A DNA stretch of 64,000 nt from CAG-873 sp910578365 (GTDB lineage Bacteria; Bacteroidota; Bacteroidia; Bacteroidales; Muribaculaceae), in the NCBI GenBank assembly GCA_951635545.1, contig OX620685.1, forward strand, positions 2,294,001 through 2,358,000, in the 5' to 3' direction. Below the pieces are notes generated by a model. That model had not been told where the DNA came from, ran no database searches, and saw only the letters and a list, made by a program, of their open reading frames with translations. A program made the position numbers and the translations under genes. Shown here one piece after another: positions 8,958 to 18,252 of the stretch (its first letter is position 1; every line of letters starts with the position of its first letter).

Positions 8958-9173
8958 ATAGCCTACTTTCAAGACAAATGGGCTTCGGAAGAATCCAATA
9001 TGGTGTATGACGATTGTTTTCGTAACTTCCTGAATGCAGAAAACCCGTTGCCACAGTGGTATCCAGGATGCCTCCTATTATGGTTTCAAATACTTGAATC
9101 TGTGTACAGACCATGTGGGGTATTATGAAAAGTTCGGTTTCCGATATATAGGAAATTGCCAAATAGAGGAGCT
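8958..9173 (+). pseudogene. GNAT acetyltransferase remnant
   Basis: Two pieces of one gene in different frames. The first (from 8958) reads IAYFQDKWASEESNMVYDDC and NPLPQWY, the N-terminal region of a common small GNAT family. The second (from ~9063) reads KYLNLCTDHVGYYEKFGFRYIG, its C-terminal motif in which HVGFYEKxGF is diagnostic. The central acetyl-CoA-binding part (R/QxxGxG/A) is missing and the tail is cut. The start codon is also absent. A deletion-frameshift relic of a GNAT gene, not functional. Confidence 0.75.
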
Positions 9174-9201
9174 GATAAATAATCAGAAAAAAACAAGCTA
9201 T

Positions 9202-9227
9202 AAAAAAAGCTCCTTGAAAAAGGAGCT
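9202..9227 (-). terminator. Terminator downstream of tRNA-Arg
   Basis: On the minus strand GCTCCTT pairs with AAGGAGC around a 4-nt loop and is followed by seven T. It starts 5 bp after the tRNA 3' end. Confidence 0.85.
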
Positions 9228-9231
9228 TTTG

Positions 9232-9303
9232 TACACCCATGGGGAGTCGAACCCCAATCGACGGAACCGGAATCCGTTATTCTATCCATTGAACTATGGG
9301 TGC
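9232..9303 (-). tRNA. tRNA-Arg (anticodon CCG)
   Basis: 72-nt cloverleaf on the minus strand: acceptor GCACCCA/TGGGTGT, T8-A9, D-arm beginning GTTC, anticodon stem ACGGA/TCCGT around TTCCGGT (anticodon CCG), T-arm TGGGG-TTCGACT-CCCCA. CCA is not encoded, as usual in Bacteroidetes. It decodes CGG. Confidence 0.93.
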
Positions 9304-9340
9304 ATTTGAAATTTGCTGTGCAAAAGTACTGCTTTTTTCG

Positions 9341-9348
9341 TATATTTG
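9341..9348 (+). promoter_or_regulatory. -7 box for ung
   Basis: TATATTTG matches TAnnTTTG, 20 bp upstream of the ung ATG; it lies in the 65-bp gap between the divergent tRNA and ung. Confidence 0.65.
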
Positions 9349-9368
9349 CAAATAATTTCGACTGCAAT

Positions 9369-10031
9369 ATGAACGTAAGAATAGAAAACAGCTGGAAAAC
9401 TGCTTTGGCCGGTGAATTTGAATCTGAATATTTCCGACAGCTTACCGACTTTGTACGCGGCAAATACGCGGCGGGTACGGTGTTTCCTCCTGCTTCCAAA
9501 ATTTTTGCCGCTTTCGATGCCTGTCCTCTGCCCGATGTGAAGGTGGTGATTCTGGGGCAGGACCCTTATCACGGCCCCGGGCAGGCCAACGGCATGTGTT
9601 TTTCGGTGGCGCCCGGAGTGCCCATGCCGCCGTCGCTGTTGAATATTTTCAAGGAGGTAAGCGCCGATACCGGCGCACCGATGCCTCCCGACGGCGACCT
9701 GAGCCGCTGGGCACGCCAGGGTGTGTTTCTGCTCAATGCCACCCTTACAGTCGATGCCCACCATGCGGCGTCGCATCAGGGCATGGGCTGGGAACGTTTT
9801 ACCGATGCCGTCATATGCAAGGTATCGCAGCAGTGCGACCATGTGGTGTTCATGCTGTGGGGCCGCTATGCAATACGCAAGCAGGAACTGATTGACAAAA
9901 GCAGACATCTGGTGCTTACTTCGCCGCATCCTTCGCCCTTGTCGGCTTACCGGGGATTCTTCGGAAACCATCACTTTACAACCTGCAACAGCTGGTTGCA
10001 GCAGCATGGAAAGGAGCCGGTGGCATGGTAA
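9369..10031 (+). CDS. ung: Uracil-DNA glycosylase, family 1
   Basis: 220-aa enzyme that removes uracil from DNA to start base-excision repair. Visible motifs: VVILGQDPYHG (motif A with the water-activating Asp), CFSVAPG, LLNATLTVDAHHAASHQGMGW and LTSPHPSPLSAYRGFFG (motif B with the catalytic His and the intercalation loop). Full length for family 1. I chose ATG 9369, 20 bp after the -7 box; an upstream extension in frame from 9300 would overlap the tRNA. The stop overlaps the next start by 7 bases, so ung is coupled to the DUF5103 gene. Confidence 0.98.
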   Translation: MNVRIENSWKTALAGEFESEYFRQLTDFVRGKYAAGTVFPPASKIFAAFDACPLPDVKVVILGQDPYHGPGQANGMCFSVAPGVPMPPSLLNIFKEVSADTGAPMPPDGDLSRWARQGVFLLNATLTVDAHHAASHQGMGWERFTDAVICKVSQQCDHVVFMLWGRYAIRKQELIDKSRHLVLTSPHPSPLSAYRGFFGNHHFTTCNSWLQQHGKEPVAW

Positions 10032-11275
10032 GATTAAGCGCTGTATTAATGGCACTGCTGGTGTGGCTGGCGGCAATGGCGGCAGGCGACACCATGACAG
10101 GCACGCCCAACGACCGGGTGCGCTCGCTGAGGATAGTCAATCCGCTCGACCCATACGGTCCTGCGGTGTTGCGTCTGGGCAGCGGCGACGTGCTGGCGAT
10201 AAACTTCGACGTACTCTCCGAAGACCGCGACTACCTGCGCTACCGTTTGGTACACTGCCGGGCCGACTGGAGTCCGTCGACATTAGTCGACTCGGAATTC
10301 CTCGACGGCTTCAACGAAGGCGAGATTACCGATTACCGCTTCTCGGAGGCTACCCTGGTACACTATGTGAACTATAACCTTACGATACCCAATGCCGATG
10401 TGGCACCATTGCTGTCGGGCAATTACCTGCTGCAGATATATCCGGAGTCGGACCCCGACGACGTGTGGGCGCAATGCCGCTTTATGGTGTGCGAGGAAAA
10501 AGTGGGCATCAGCGGCAATGTGACGTCGCGCACCGATGTCGACTATAACGCCGGTCACCAGCAGCTCGAGCTGAGAATCGACACCCGCGAGAGTGGTGTG
10601 GCCGACCCTTTCAACGATCTCTTTGTGGTGGTGCAGCAGAACGGACGCCTCGACAACGAAGTGGCCCTGCGGCAGCCTCTGCGCATGTCGGGCACAACTT
10701 CGATTTACGAGCATCAGCCGCAGCTGCTGTTCGAAGCCGGCAACGAATACCGCCGCATGGAAACAGTGAGCACTCAGTTTCCGCCAATGGGTGTGGAGAG
10801 TGTGGAGTTCATAAATCCGTACTACTACCACATACTGGCTACCGACGAGCCTCGCGCAGGCAGCCAGTACCTTTACGACGAAACCCAAAAAGGCCGCTTT
10901 GTAATCCATGAATACAACAGCTCCGACCCCGATGTGCAGGCCGACTACACCGTGGTGGTATTTTCGCTCGATATGCCATACGACCCCGATACAATGGTGT
11001 TTCTCGACGGCGACTTTACCATGCGTCGCTTCGACGAAAACTCGCGCATGCAGTACAACCGCGAGCGCGGGCGCTACGAGCGGGTGATGTTGCTCAAGCA
11101 AGGCGCCTACAACTATCAGTATCTGACAGTGCCCCGGGGTGCGCGCCGCGGCTATACGGCTGCAGTGGAGGGCGACAAACACCAGACCCTGAACGAATAC
11201 ACCGTGAAAGTATATGAACGCAAGCCCGGCAGCCGCAACGACCGTCTGCTGGGGGTGGCCCTATTAAGATTTTAG
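10025..11275 (+). CDS. DUF5103 / type IX secretion plug-like protein
   Basis: 416-aa secreted protein of the DUF5103 family, members of which have been described as plug components of the type IX secretion translocon. An N-terminal signal peptide is clear (VRLSAVLMALLVWLAAMAAG). It is followed by the characteristic SLRIVNPLDPYGPAVLRLGSGD start and several beta-rich repeats, with DWSPSTLVDSEFLDGFNEGE and INPYYYHILA typical of the family. Full length. It overlaps ung by 7 bp and is followed 10 bp later by the DUF3109 gene. A role in T9SS here is inferred from the family; no other T9SS gene is in the window. Confidence 0.85.
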   Translation: MVRLSAVLMALLVWLAAMAAGDTMTGTPNDRVRSLRIVNPLDPYGPAVLRLGSGDVLAINFDVLSEDRDYLRYRLVHCRADWSPSTLVDSEFLDGFNEGEITDYRFSEATLVHYVNYNLTIPNADVAPLLSGNYLLQIYPESDPDDVWAQCRFMVCEEKVGISGNVTSRTDVDYNAGHQQLELRIDTRESGVADPFNDLFVVVQQNGRLDNEVALRQPLRMSGTTSIYEHQPQLLFEAGNEYRRMETVSTQFPPMGVESVEFINPYYYHILATDEPRAGSQYLYDETQKGRFVIHEYNSSDPDVQADYTVVVFSLDMPYDPDTMVFLDGDFTMRRFDENSRMQYNRERGRYERVMLLKQGAYNYQYLTVPRGARRGYTAAVEGDKHQTLNEYTVKVYERKPGSRNDRLLGVALLRF

Positions 11276-11285
11276 AGCCTGTTTT

Positions 11286-11906
11286 ATGGAAAAAGAAGAA
11301 GAAATAATGCTTGAGATACAGAATACATTGGTGAGCCTCGACCTTGCCGAACAGTTTTTTTGCTGCGACCTCGACAGCTGTCTGGGCGAATGTTGCATCG
11401 AAGGAGATGCCGGTGCCCCTATTACCGAAGAAGAAAAGAAAAAAATCGAGGAAATTCTGCCTGAGATATACGACGAGTTGCTGCCTGCCGCCAAGCGCGA
11501 AATCGACAGCAACGGTGTGGCCTATATCGACGAGGAAGGCGACCTGGTGACATCGATTATCGATGGCCGAAACTGTGTGTTCACCTGCTACGAGGCCGGC
11601 GGCATGTGCCACTGCGCCATAGAGCGCGCCTACCGTCAGGGACGTATCGACTTCTGCAAGCCGGTGTCGTGCCACCTCTATCCGCTGCGGCTTACCGAGT
11701 ATCCCACATTCACAGCCGTGAATTATCACCGCTGGAAGATATGCAAGTGTGCCGAATTGCTGGGGCGCAAAAACGGAGTGCGGCTGTATCAGTTTCTCAA
11801 AGGGCCGCTCGAGCGCCGCTTTGGCAAAGAATGGTACGCCGAACTGTGCGAGGCCTGCGAGGCCTATCTGAGCGAGTATGGTAAGGAAACAAATCGGACA
11901 AAATAA
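11286..11906 (+). CDS. DUF3109 family cysteine-rich protein
   Basis: 206-aa cytoplasmic protein with conserved cysteine clusters: CCDLDSCLGECC (residues ~23-34), CVFTCYEAGGMCHC, FCKPVSCHLYPLRL and ICKCAELL. This is the DUF3109 pattern; the cysteines probably bind a metal or Fe-S cluster, but the function is unknown. Start chosen at 11286 (MEKEEE); a second ATG seven codons later (MLEIQNTL) is also plausible. Probably co-transcribed with ung and the DUF5103 gene. Confidence 0.88.
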   Translation: MEKEEEIMLEIQNTLVSLDLAEQFFCCDLDSCLGECCIEGDAGAPITEEEKKKIEEILPEIYDELLPAAKREIDSNGVAYIDEEGDLVTSIIDGRNCVFTCYEAGGMCHCAIERAYRQGRIDFCKPVSCHLYPLRLTEYPTFTAVNYHRWKICKCAELLGRKNGVRLYQFLKGPLERRFGKEWYAELCEACEAYLSEYGKETNRTK

Positions 11907-11971
11907 GTAAATTGACTGATTCCGGTATCTAATATGACCGATTCCGGCTGTGTTAAGAATACATAATTTAT

Positions 11972-11979
11972 TAATTTTG
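11972..11979 (+). promoter_or_regulatory. -7 box for the GH35 gene
   Basis: TAATTTTG fits TAnnTTTG, 29 bp before the GTG start. Confidence 0.55.
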
Positions 11980-12007
11980 CGTCAGAATCATATGCAATTA
12001 TTTTGAC

Positions 12008-13901
12008 GTGAAAACACGAATCATTCTTATCATGGCCGTTGTGCTGGCCTGCTTTTCCATATCGTCCCAAGCCGCATCCGGCGGCAGCTTCCGGGCCGGA
12101 AACGGTAATTTCCTGCTTAATGGCGAACCCTATGTGGTAAAGGCGGCCGAACTGCACTATCCGCGCATACCGCGCCCCTACTGGGACCACCGTATCAAAA
12201 TGTGCAAAGCCATGGGCATGAACACTATCTGCCTGTATGTGTTTTGGAACATACACGAGCAGAAACCCGACTGCTTTGACTTTAGCGGACAGAACGACCT
12301 GGCCGAATTCATTCGCCTCTGCCGGGCCAACGACATGAAGGTGATTCTGCGCCCGGGACCCTATGTGTGTGCCGAGTGGGAGATGGGCGGTCTGCCATGG
12401 TGGCTGCTGAAGAAGAAAGACATACGCCTGCGCGAGAACGACCATTACTTTCTGGAGCGTGTCGACAAGTTCCAGAAAGCTGTGGCCGAACAGATACGCG
12501 GCCTGACCATAGCCGACGGCGGTCCGATAATTATGGTACAGGTGGAGAACGAATACGGTAGCTATGGCATCGACAAGGAGTATGTGGCAAACATACGCGA
12601 CATGATAAGGCGTAATTTCGGCGATGAAGTAACACTGTTTCAGTGCGACTGGTCGTCGAATTTCCTCGACAACGGCCTTGATGACCTAATCTGGACCATC
12701 AATTTCGGCACCGGAGCCGACATCGAACAGCAGTTCGCCCCCCTGCGTGAGGCCCGGCCCGAAAGCCCGCTGATGTGCAGCGAGTTCCGGAGCGGTTGGT
12801 TCGACAAATGGGGCGCCAACCACGAAACCCGCCCTGCCTCCGACATGATTGAAGGCATACGCAGTATGCTCGACCGCGGCATAGCTTTCAGCCTGTACAT
12901 GGCCCACGGTGGTACAAACTGGGGCCATTGGGCCGGCGCAAACTCGCCGGGATTCGCTCCCGACGTGACCAGCTACGACTACGACGCTCCGATATCGGAG
13001 GCCGGACTGGCCACTCCTAAATATCATATGCTGCGCCGCGTTATGGCGGACTACAGCAGCGGCAAACTGCCCAAAGTGCCTGCGTCTGTACCGGCCGTGG
13101 AGGTGAAGCCGTTTGAATTCTCCGAAGCAGCTCCATTGTTCGCAAATCTGCCCGCTCCTAAAACCGATGCCTCCATACGGACTATGGAGGAATACGACCA
13201 GGGTTTCGGCAGCATACTTTACCGCACCGAACTGCCCGAACTCGCCGATGGTGTCATACTTACTGTAAGCGACCCGCATGACTACGCACAGATATTCGTC
13301 GACGGTAAATACACAGGCACGCTCGACCGCCGCAACGGCGAACGCGAACTGGCAGGTGTATAATCTTGAAGATACCCCTGACTTCTACGATTCGATGGAA
13401 TACAGTCCCATCGGCAATTTCAGCGCCGATGCCTCCGGACGCTTGCCCAGGGGCGTGTACCGCGGCACATTCAGTGTCGACAAACCCGGCGACGGATGGC
13501 AGGAACAGGAGTTCGGTCAGCCCGTACAGGCGCGCTACATATGCTTTGAGGCGCTCGACAGCCATAACTCCGACGACCGGGCCGCAATAGCCGAATTCTA
13601 CATTCTCGACGATAATGGCGAGCGCCTTTCGCGCGAACCGTGGACCATAGCCTGGGTTGACAGCGAAGACGTGGAGCAGGGCAATCACAGCGCCGACAAA
13701 CTGTTCGACCTTCAGGAATCAACCTACTGGAGCACTGCCCCCGGCTCGGCATTTCCTCACAGTTTCGTTATCGACCTTGGCTCGGTTCGCAACATCAGCG
13801 CCATACAATATCTGCCGCGCATGGAGCACGGCGCTCCGGGCGCGATAAAGAACTATCGAGTATATGTAAAGACAAGTCCTTTCAGCCGAAGCGGCTCGTA
13901 G
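12008..13901 (+). pseudogene. GH35 beta-galactosidase, decayed by internal deletions
   Basis: Begins with a GTG-initiated signal peptide (residues 1-22, IILIMAVVLACFSISSQA) and a complete-looking GH35 catalytic domain: LYVFWNIHEQ, ILRPGPYVCAEWEMGGLPWW, the acid/base VENEYGSYG and the nucleophile region LMCSEFRSGWFDKWG, then MAHGGTNWGHW. The frame stops at 13363. From about 13350 the frame +1 continues with the C-terminal sandwich (NWQVYNLE, GVYRGTFSVDKPGDGW) and a discoidin-like domain (WSTAPGSAFPHSFVIDLG). The segment normally between GEREL and NWQVYN is missing, with GAACTGGCAG at the joint fitting both frames. The part after GDGW up to the discoidin domain is also shortened. The catalytic half might still be made. 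Confidence 0.8.
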
Positions 13902-13939
13902 CCGCATTATGGTGGAGCGTAGCCGACGGGAAGGTACGC

Positions 13940-15718
13940 TTATCTGGCTCTGTCGAGGAAAGCCGAGGCCAATTGCAATGAATTCAGTTGCGAGGCCGAA
14001 TAGTCTTCAAGATTCTCGGCATCCTCGTCATCCGATATCGATACAAAGAAGGTAATCTCGTCGGTCAGCTCTTTGAAAATGCCCGTTTCCTTCAGAAGCT
14101 TCATAGCGGATATAAGCTCGTTGAAGAAATAATCTTTGCCGGGCATCTTATCTTGATTTTGCCAGAGCAAGGCGCTGAGTTTCACCAGTTCACTGTCGTG
14201 TCCGTCGGAATAGCCCCATTCATCGGGATGCCATTTGCAGGCATCGTCCGCTTCGTCGCATTCATTTTCGAGGTATTCCACCGTGTTTACAGTCAGGAAC
14301 AGCGAATAGCAATCGCTGTCGGTGACCAAGGCAGCCGTGTAGATGTGTTCGTCGCCTGTCTGCTCCAGGATGTCGTGTAAATCCTTTTCGGCTGCATCGC
14401 GGATTTTTTCGGCCAAATCCTGAAAAAACGGGTCTATAGCCTTTGCAGCGTGTGGGCGCCCGTCGGATTCGGAATCCAACGAATTAACATAGCGCAGATG
14501 CTCCTCGGCCTCTTCCGAGTCCAGCTTCACCGCGTCTTCCAGGTATCGACGGCCGAGTTCGATGTTTACGTCGGTGCCGCGTCCGAAAGCGTATGCCACA
14601 CCCAAGGCTGTGAGAACCTTGGCCTTGATGCTGTCCCACAAATAGTCGATTTCTTCCTCGGCCTCCTGTAGATATTCCAGAGCGGCCTCGTCGTCCTGTA
14701 TCGTACCAAGTCCGTCCTGGCAGCATATGCCCAGGTAGGCGGCAGTCTGGGTTCGTGTCACATCGCTGCATTTAGGATTCTCGTAAGCCTTTTCGAACCA
14801 CTGCACAGCCCTGGCGTAATCCTGCTGCGCGTCGCCACATCCTTCAAAATGATAGTAGCCCATCTCGAACTGCCCGGCCGGATGTCCACGGTGAGCGGCC
14901 ATTTCATAGAAGCGGTAGGCGAGTTCGATATTCTCTTCCACAATTTCGCCGCACTCATAAACGTGTCCGGCATTGTATGCACCCTGCGCGTCGCCCAGAT
15001 AAGCCGCTTTGGCGTAGTAAGTGAGGGCAGCCTGAGGATTGTTGTGGCTATATTCCAGATAATGTCCGTAGTTGTTGCATATCACAGGCGATATTTCAGC
15101 CAGCTTCTGATAGTATGATTCAAATTCCTGCTGTGCTATATCGCACAGCCCTGATTCGCGGATATCGCAGTAATTGCCCCATCCGGCACAGATGCGTCCG
15201 TCGAAGCTGCGTTCATACCATTTCTTCGCTATCGGATATGCCAAGGCATTGTAGTCCTGTTCTGTTTTGAATTGCTTGGCAAGTTCAGGCTCCACAAGCA
15301 GATAGTCGCCCCAAAAATATACATTGCCCACCATGTAGCAGCAAAAGGCATTGCCGCCTTCGGCTTGTAGGAGAATCTCCTCGAAAGCCTCCTTAAACGA
15401 GGCGAAAGGCATGCCGCGCTGTACCGAAGGGGTAAGGTTGCCGCTACGCACGGCACAAAGCACACCGGTGGCGCTGCCCGACATGGCGCTTTTCTGTATC
15501 AGTTTCGAAGCGTTTTCGTTATCGGGTTTGAAGCCGGCTCCGCTCCATACATACTGCTCGCCCATGAAGCACCGCGCAATGAAAGCCAGCGCATCGGCAT
15601 CGCCCCGCTGCGCCTCCTGCATAAGCATGGCATAGCCGCGGCGTATCTCGTCGCGGTCGAAGCTTGTCCAAATCAAATCCACTGCCTGTTCGACAGGCTG
15701 ACTGTATTTACCGTTCAT
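13940..15718 (-). CDS. Sel1-repeat (tetratricopeptide-like) protein
   Basis: 592-aa protein built largely from Sel1-like repeats, e.g. LTYYAKAAYLGDAQGAYNAG, AYRFYEMAAHRGHPAGQFEM and AVQWFEKAYENPKCSDVTRT, spaced ~36 residues. Such solenoids bind other proteins; no enzyme domain is visible. No signal peptide. The acidic C-terminal ~190 residues (DEADDACKWHPDEWG) are unique. It is the last gene of a three-gene minus-strand group (8 bp after the previous stop). The specific function is unknown. Confidence 0.85.
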   Translation of the reverse strand: MNGKYSQPVEQAVDLIWTSFDRDEIRRGYAMLMQEAQRGDADALAFIARCFMGEQYVWSGAGFKPDNENASKLIQKSAMSGSATGVLCAVRSGNLTPSVQRGMPFASFKEAFEEILLQAEGGNAFCCYMVGNVYFWGDYLLVEPELAKQFKTEQDYNALAYPIAKKWYERSFDGRICAGWGNYCDIRESGLCDIAQQEFESYYQKLAEISPVICNNYGHYLEYSHNNPQAALTYYAKAAYLGDAQGAYNAGHVYECGEIVEENIELAYRFYEMAAHRGHPAGQFEMGYYHFEGCGDAQQDYARAVQWFEKAYENPKCSDVTRTQTAAYLGICCQDGLGTIQDDEAALEYLQEAEEEIDYLWDSIKAKVLTALGVAYAFGRGTDVNIELGRRYLEDAVKLDSEEAEEHLRYVNSLDSESDGRPHAAKAIDPFFQDLAEKIRDAAEKDLHDILEQTGDEHIYTAALVTDSDCYSLFLTVNTVEYLENECDEADDACKWHPDEWGYSDGHDSELVKLSALLWQNQDKMPGKDYFFNELISAMKLLKETGIFKELTDEITFFVSISDDEDAENLEDYSASQLNSLQLASAFLDRAR

Positions 15719-15726
15719 CTGTTTTT

Positions 15727-16512
15727 TTATTCGTTATCTGAAAATCGTGATGTCAGCTGCCGGAAATAGTCTGATACATCAAAACTCTCCCATACGGGTG
15801 ACGGTTCCGGAAGTTTGTTGCTGTCGACCAAATCCCACAGCCATTTCCTTAAAGAGCCGACATCGCTTGTAACTGTCCGGTACCCGATAGGAACCGGATT
15901 TGTCCAGCCCACACATTCCACTTTGTACTTAACAGTATCGGACGGGGCATCGCTATAGCGCTTAATCTCTATATATCCGTTGATTTCGCCGCAAAATTCA
16001 TACAGCATCCACAGCGATTTGCCATCGATAATATTGTTGAGGGCCGCTACAACGTCGGCATCGTTGAAATACCGGAAAGTGTTGTTGTCGACACTGAGGT
16101 TGGGTTTGCCGGTATGCGGTCCGGTGCTGAATTCCATTAGCGTCCAGGCCGACATGTCGGGTAATTTGTCAGATATAAAGAAGTTGCACATGATATCGGC
16201 AGCCACATCGCGCGATACCTCGTAGCGAATCATGCACAGCTCCGTTTTCTGCACTCTGAAAAATACGGCCACACGTGAATCACTGTAGAACGAGATAGCA
16301 AAACACTCCGCCTGGCTTATCAGCTTCATAGGCGTGCAACGTTCAAGGATTACGTGATGGTTTGCCTCAATTTCGTACACCTCCTTCATAATACGGGCAT
16401 CGGTCACGTGCGACGTGCGCTGAGAGCCGTTTTGGGTAATCAGTACAAATTGCGGTCTTGCTTTTTTCATGCGCCGTGCCTCTCTCAGGCGATTTCGGTT
16501 AGAGCCGTTCAT
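15727..16512 (-). CDS. Hypothetical protein (middle gene of Sel1 group)
   Basis: About 261 aa from ATG 16512, which lies 16 bp after the preceding gene's stop; a second candidate start is ATG 16470 (MKKARPQ). A frame open as far as 16665 overlaps the upstream gene and is not believed. Soluble, mixed alpha/beta, no signal peptide. Notable stretches are HHVILERCTPMKLISQ, LWMLYEFCGEINGYIEI and RKWLWDLVDSN. I do not recognise the family. Co-transcription with the acidic 193-aa protein and the Sel1 protein suggests a shared complex. Confidence 0.7.
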   Translation of the reverse strand: MNGSNRNRLREARRMKKARPQFVLITQNGSQRTSHVTDARIMKEVYEIEANHHVILERCTPMKLISQAECFAISFYSDSRVAVFFRVQKTELCMIRYEVSRDVAADIMCNFFISDKLPDMSAWTLMEFSTGPHTGKPNLSVDNNTFRYFNDADVVAALNNIIDGKSLWMLYEFCGEINGYIEIKRYSDAPSDTVKYKVECVGWTNPVPIGYRTVTSDVGSLRKWLWDLVDSNKLPEPSPVWESFDVSDYFRQLTSRFSDNE

Positions 16513-16528
16513 TTCCGTAGTAGCGAAG

Positions 16529-17110
16529 TCAGAAAGTAAGGAGCAGGCCTTTATGTTGCTGCAGAGCGTCGTCGTACAGGCAGCAAAGGTCGTCGTAGGC
16601 TTCCATCCATTCATCAGCGTCAGCCTCATAGAGCAGGTCTTCCGGTTCGGCATCGGCGGCGGCATCGCGGTTCTCCTTCAGAACCTCCAGAATTTCGGCA
16701 ACCTCGTCGGATTCAATTATGCCGAGGCCTTCCATACCGGGGTCTACCACAACATCATCGATTTCTACTTGCCAGCCTGTTACCGGCAGCTCGCCCTCTT
16801 CAAATACGTCGAGCGATTTAATCACTTCGTTCACGGCATCCCACATTTCGCCCAGGCCGCGGTCGTCCTCCACATCATAGCAGGCGGTAAGCAGAATGTC
16901 GAAATAAACCTGTAGCGTAAGATCGTCGAATTCACTTTCCCAGTCTTCGTTCAGCGCACAGCCGGAGTAGGGCGATTGCAGTTCGTCGAGATGCTCGCTG
17001 ATGTATCGGTGAGCCACATCGGGGTCTGCGATACTGGCTTGCATTACAGGTTCGATTTCGGCGTGAAATTTATCGGTATCAAATACAAACGCTTTGTGCT
17101 CGATGCTCAT
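16529..17110 (-). CDS. Acidic hypothetical protein (first gene of Sel1 group)
   Basis: 193-aa very acidic, helical protein (Asp/Glu-rich throughout, e.g. EVLKENRDAAADAEPEDLLY) without signal peptide or recognised motif. A -7 box (TAAATTTG on the minus strand, 17182-17189) lies ~72 bp upstream, so this is the promoter-proximal gene of the three-gene group with the 261-aa protein and the Sel1 protein. Function unknown. Confidence 0.7.
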   Translation of the reverse strand: MSIEHKAFVFDTDKFHAEIEPVMQASIADPDVAHRYISEHLDELQSPYSGCALNEDWESEFDDLTLQVYFDILLTACYDVEDDRGLGEMWDAVNEVIKSLDVFEEGELPVTGWQVEIDDVVVDPGMEGLGIIESDEVAEILEVLKENRDAAADAEPEDLLYEADADEWMEAYDDLCCLYDDALQQHKGLLLTF

Positions 17111-17181
17111 AATTCGTGTTATTAATCAAATTAATATTCCTGAGTTTCGCTGCCCGGCAAGTAGCCATGGCCTATAGAATG

Positions 17182-17189
17182 CAAATTTA
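17182..17189 (-). promoter_or_regulatory. -7 box for the minus-strand Sel1 group
   Basis: Minus-strand TAAATTTG (plus strand CAAATTTA). The remaining intergenic sequence to 17454 is AT-rich and shows nothing I can name. Confidence 0.55.
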
Positions 17190-17454
17190 ATAATAAAACT
17201 TTGTAACGCAAAACAAATCCGGTCCGGCTGCCAATCATAGTGGATTGTTATTGGCTCACCCTGTCCGCTGAATAGTCACCATAAATTTTGCTGTATGTAT
17301 TAAATATTCTTAACCTGCAAGTGTCTATATTATAGCCGATACGATAATTATGTTAAGGGGATAGGAACAAGAATAATTCAAGATTTAACAGATGTTTACA
17401 TTCGGTTAAAATCCTTCATCGTATTAAAGAAGAGTACCAACACAAATCTGAAAT

Positions 17455-17535
17455 ATGAAATTAGCAATCGTTGGCACTCGAAATCCGGGTGTGACAAAAA
17501 AATATGCCTCAAGAAATGGGACACCACATTACTAA
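17455..17535 (+). pseudogene. N-terminal stump of a possible SLOG/DUF2493-type gene
   Basis: 26-codon frame starting MKLAIVGTRNPGVTKKYA. The MKLAIVGxRN start is the hallmark beta-strand and glycine loop of SLOG-like Rossmann proteins. The rest of the gene is absent and the stop is read within the -7 box of the next gene. Probably a remnant left when the accessory genes were inserted; too short to be sure. Confidence 0.45.
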
Positions 17536-17540
17536 CTTTG
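17533..17540 (+). promoter_or_regulatory. -7 box for the 17551 gene
   Basis: TAACTTTG, only 10 bp before the likely ATG at 17551, so the transcript would be nearly leaderless. Confidence 0.6.
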
Positions 17541-17550
17541 CATCGTGATT

Positions 17551-18252
17551 ATGGAGGAGAAGCATCTAAAATATCTAAGCTGGTGGTTCGATGAGTTTAT
17601 GGCTTCGGATCAAGTACCACGCTATCTTGAGTTGTTCCCCGAACTCAAAACCCGGCTAATGAAGTTCGGTATTGGTATTTTTTTATGGAATATGAAGGGG
17701 TTAATCAACATCAACAATCCCGATGATGTAAGTCGTGTGCGACTTATTCTAAAGGTCATCGACCAAACTCCGGGTTTTGACTTTTTCAACAACACTTTCA
17801 ATGAAGCAACCCCTGAAACGGTTTGTGAAATCATAGGAATTTCACCTATGACTACCGTTGAAGAGCCAACGATTGAATTTGACTATACCGTTGATTATAT
17901 CGGAAGTTATGCAGAGGCCAGTCAATATCTCGACATGACATCTTGGTGTATCGTTATTTCAGAAGAATCATTCAATGCTTATACCGCCAATGGCAACCGG
18001 TTCTACTTCTGTGGTAACGGAGAATGGTGGGACACGCCTTGTATTCCGGGCATTGGCTTCCCGCGTGACCGCTTCGGTTATTCTCTCATAGCTGTTGAAG
18101 TCAGCCCTGAAAACAAAATCGTTTCAATCACTTCGAGATGGAACACCTGTGCCGGAGATACTGGTGACTTCATCACCGAGGATGAATTAAAATCAATCCT
18201 CGGCATGGAGAATTACAACGAACTGCTTTGTAATCCAACTGAAAATCACTAA
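17551..18252 (+). CDS. Hypothetical protein with WC-motif
   Basis: 233-aa soluble protein; start set at ATG 17551 (a GTG two codons earlier is possible). The N-terminal half is helical. The C-terminal half contains TSWCIVISEESFNAYTANG followed by RFYFCGNGEWWD. The arrangement WC followed by FxxYTxxGxxFYF occurs in several phage- and mobile-element-associated proteins of unknown function. The gene lies 28 bp before the disrupted PD-(D/E)XK-like gene, so the two may have been a pair. Not recognised beyond this. Confidence 0.65.
   Translation: MEEKHLKYLSWWFDEFMASDQVPRYLELFPELKTRLMKFGIGIFLWNMKGLININNPDDVSRVRLILKVIDQTPGFDFFNNTFNEATPETVCEIIGISPMTTVEEPTIEFDYTVDYIGSYAEASQYLDMTSWCIVISEESFNAYTANGNRFYFCGNGEWWDTPCIPGIGFPRDRFGYSLIAVEVSPENKIVSITSRWNTCAGDTGDFITEDELKSILGMENYNELLCNPTENH

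Noticed and set aside
10283..11182. 299-codon antisense ORF opposite the DUF5103 gene
   Set aside because: Frame shadow; the sense gene has signal peptide and family motifs.
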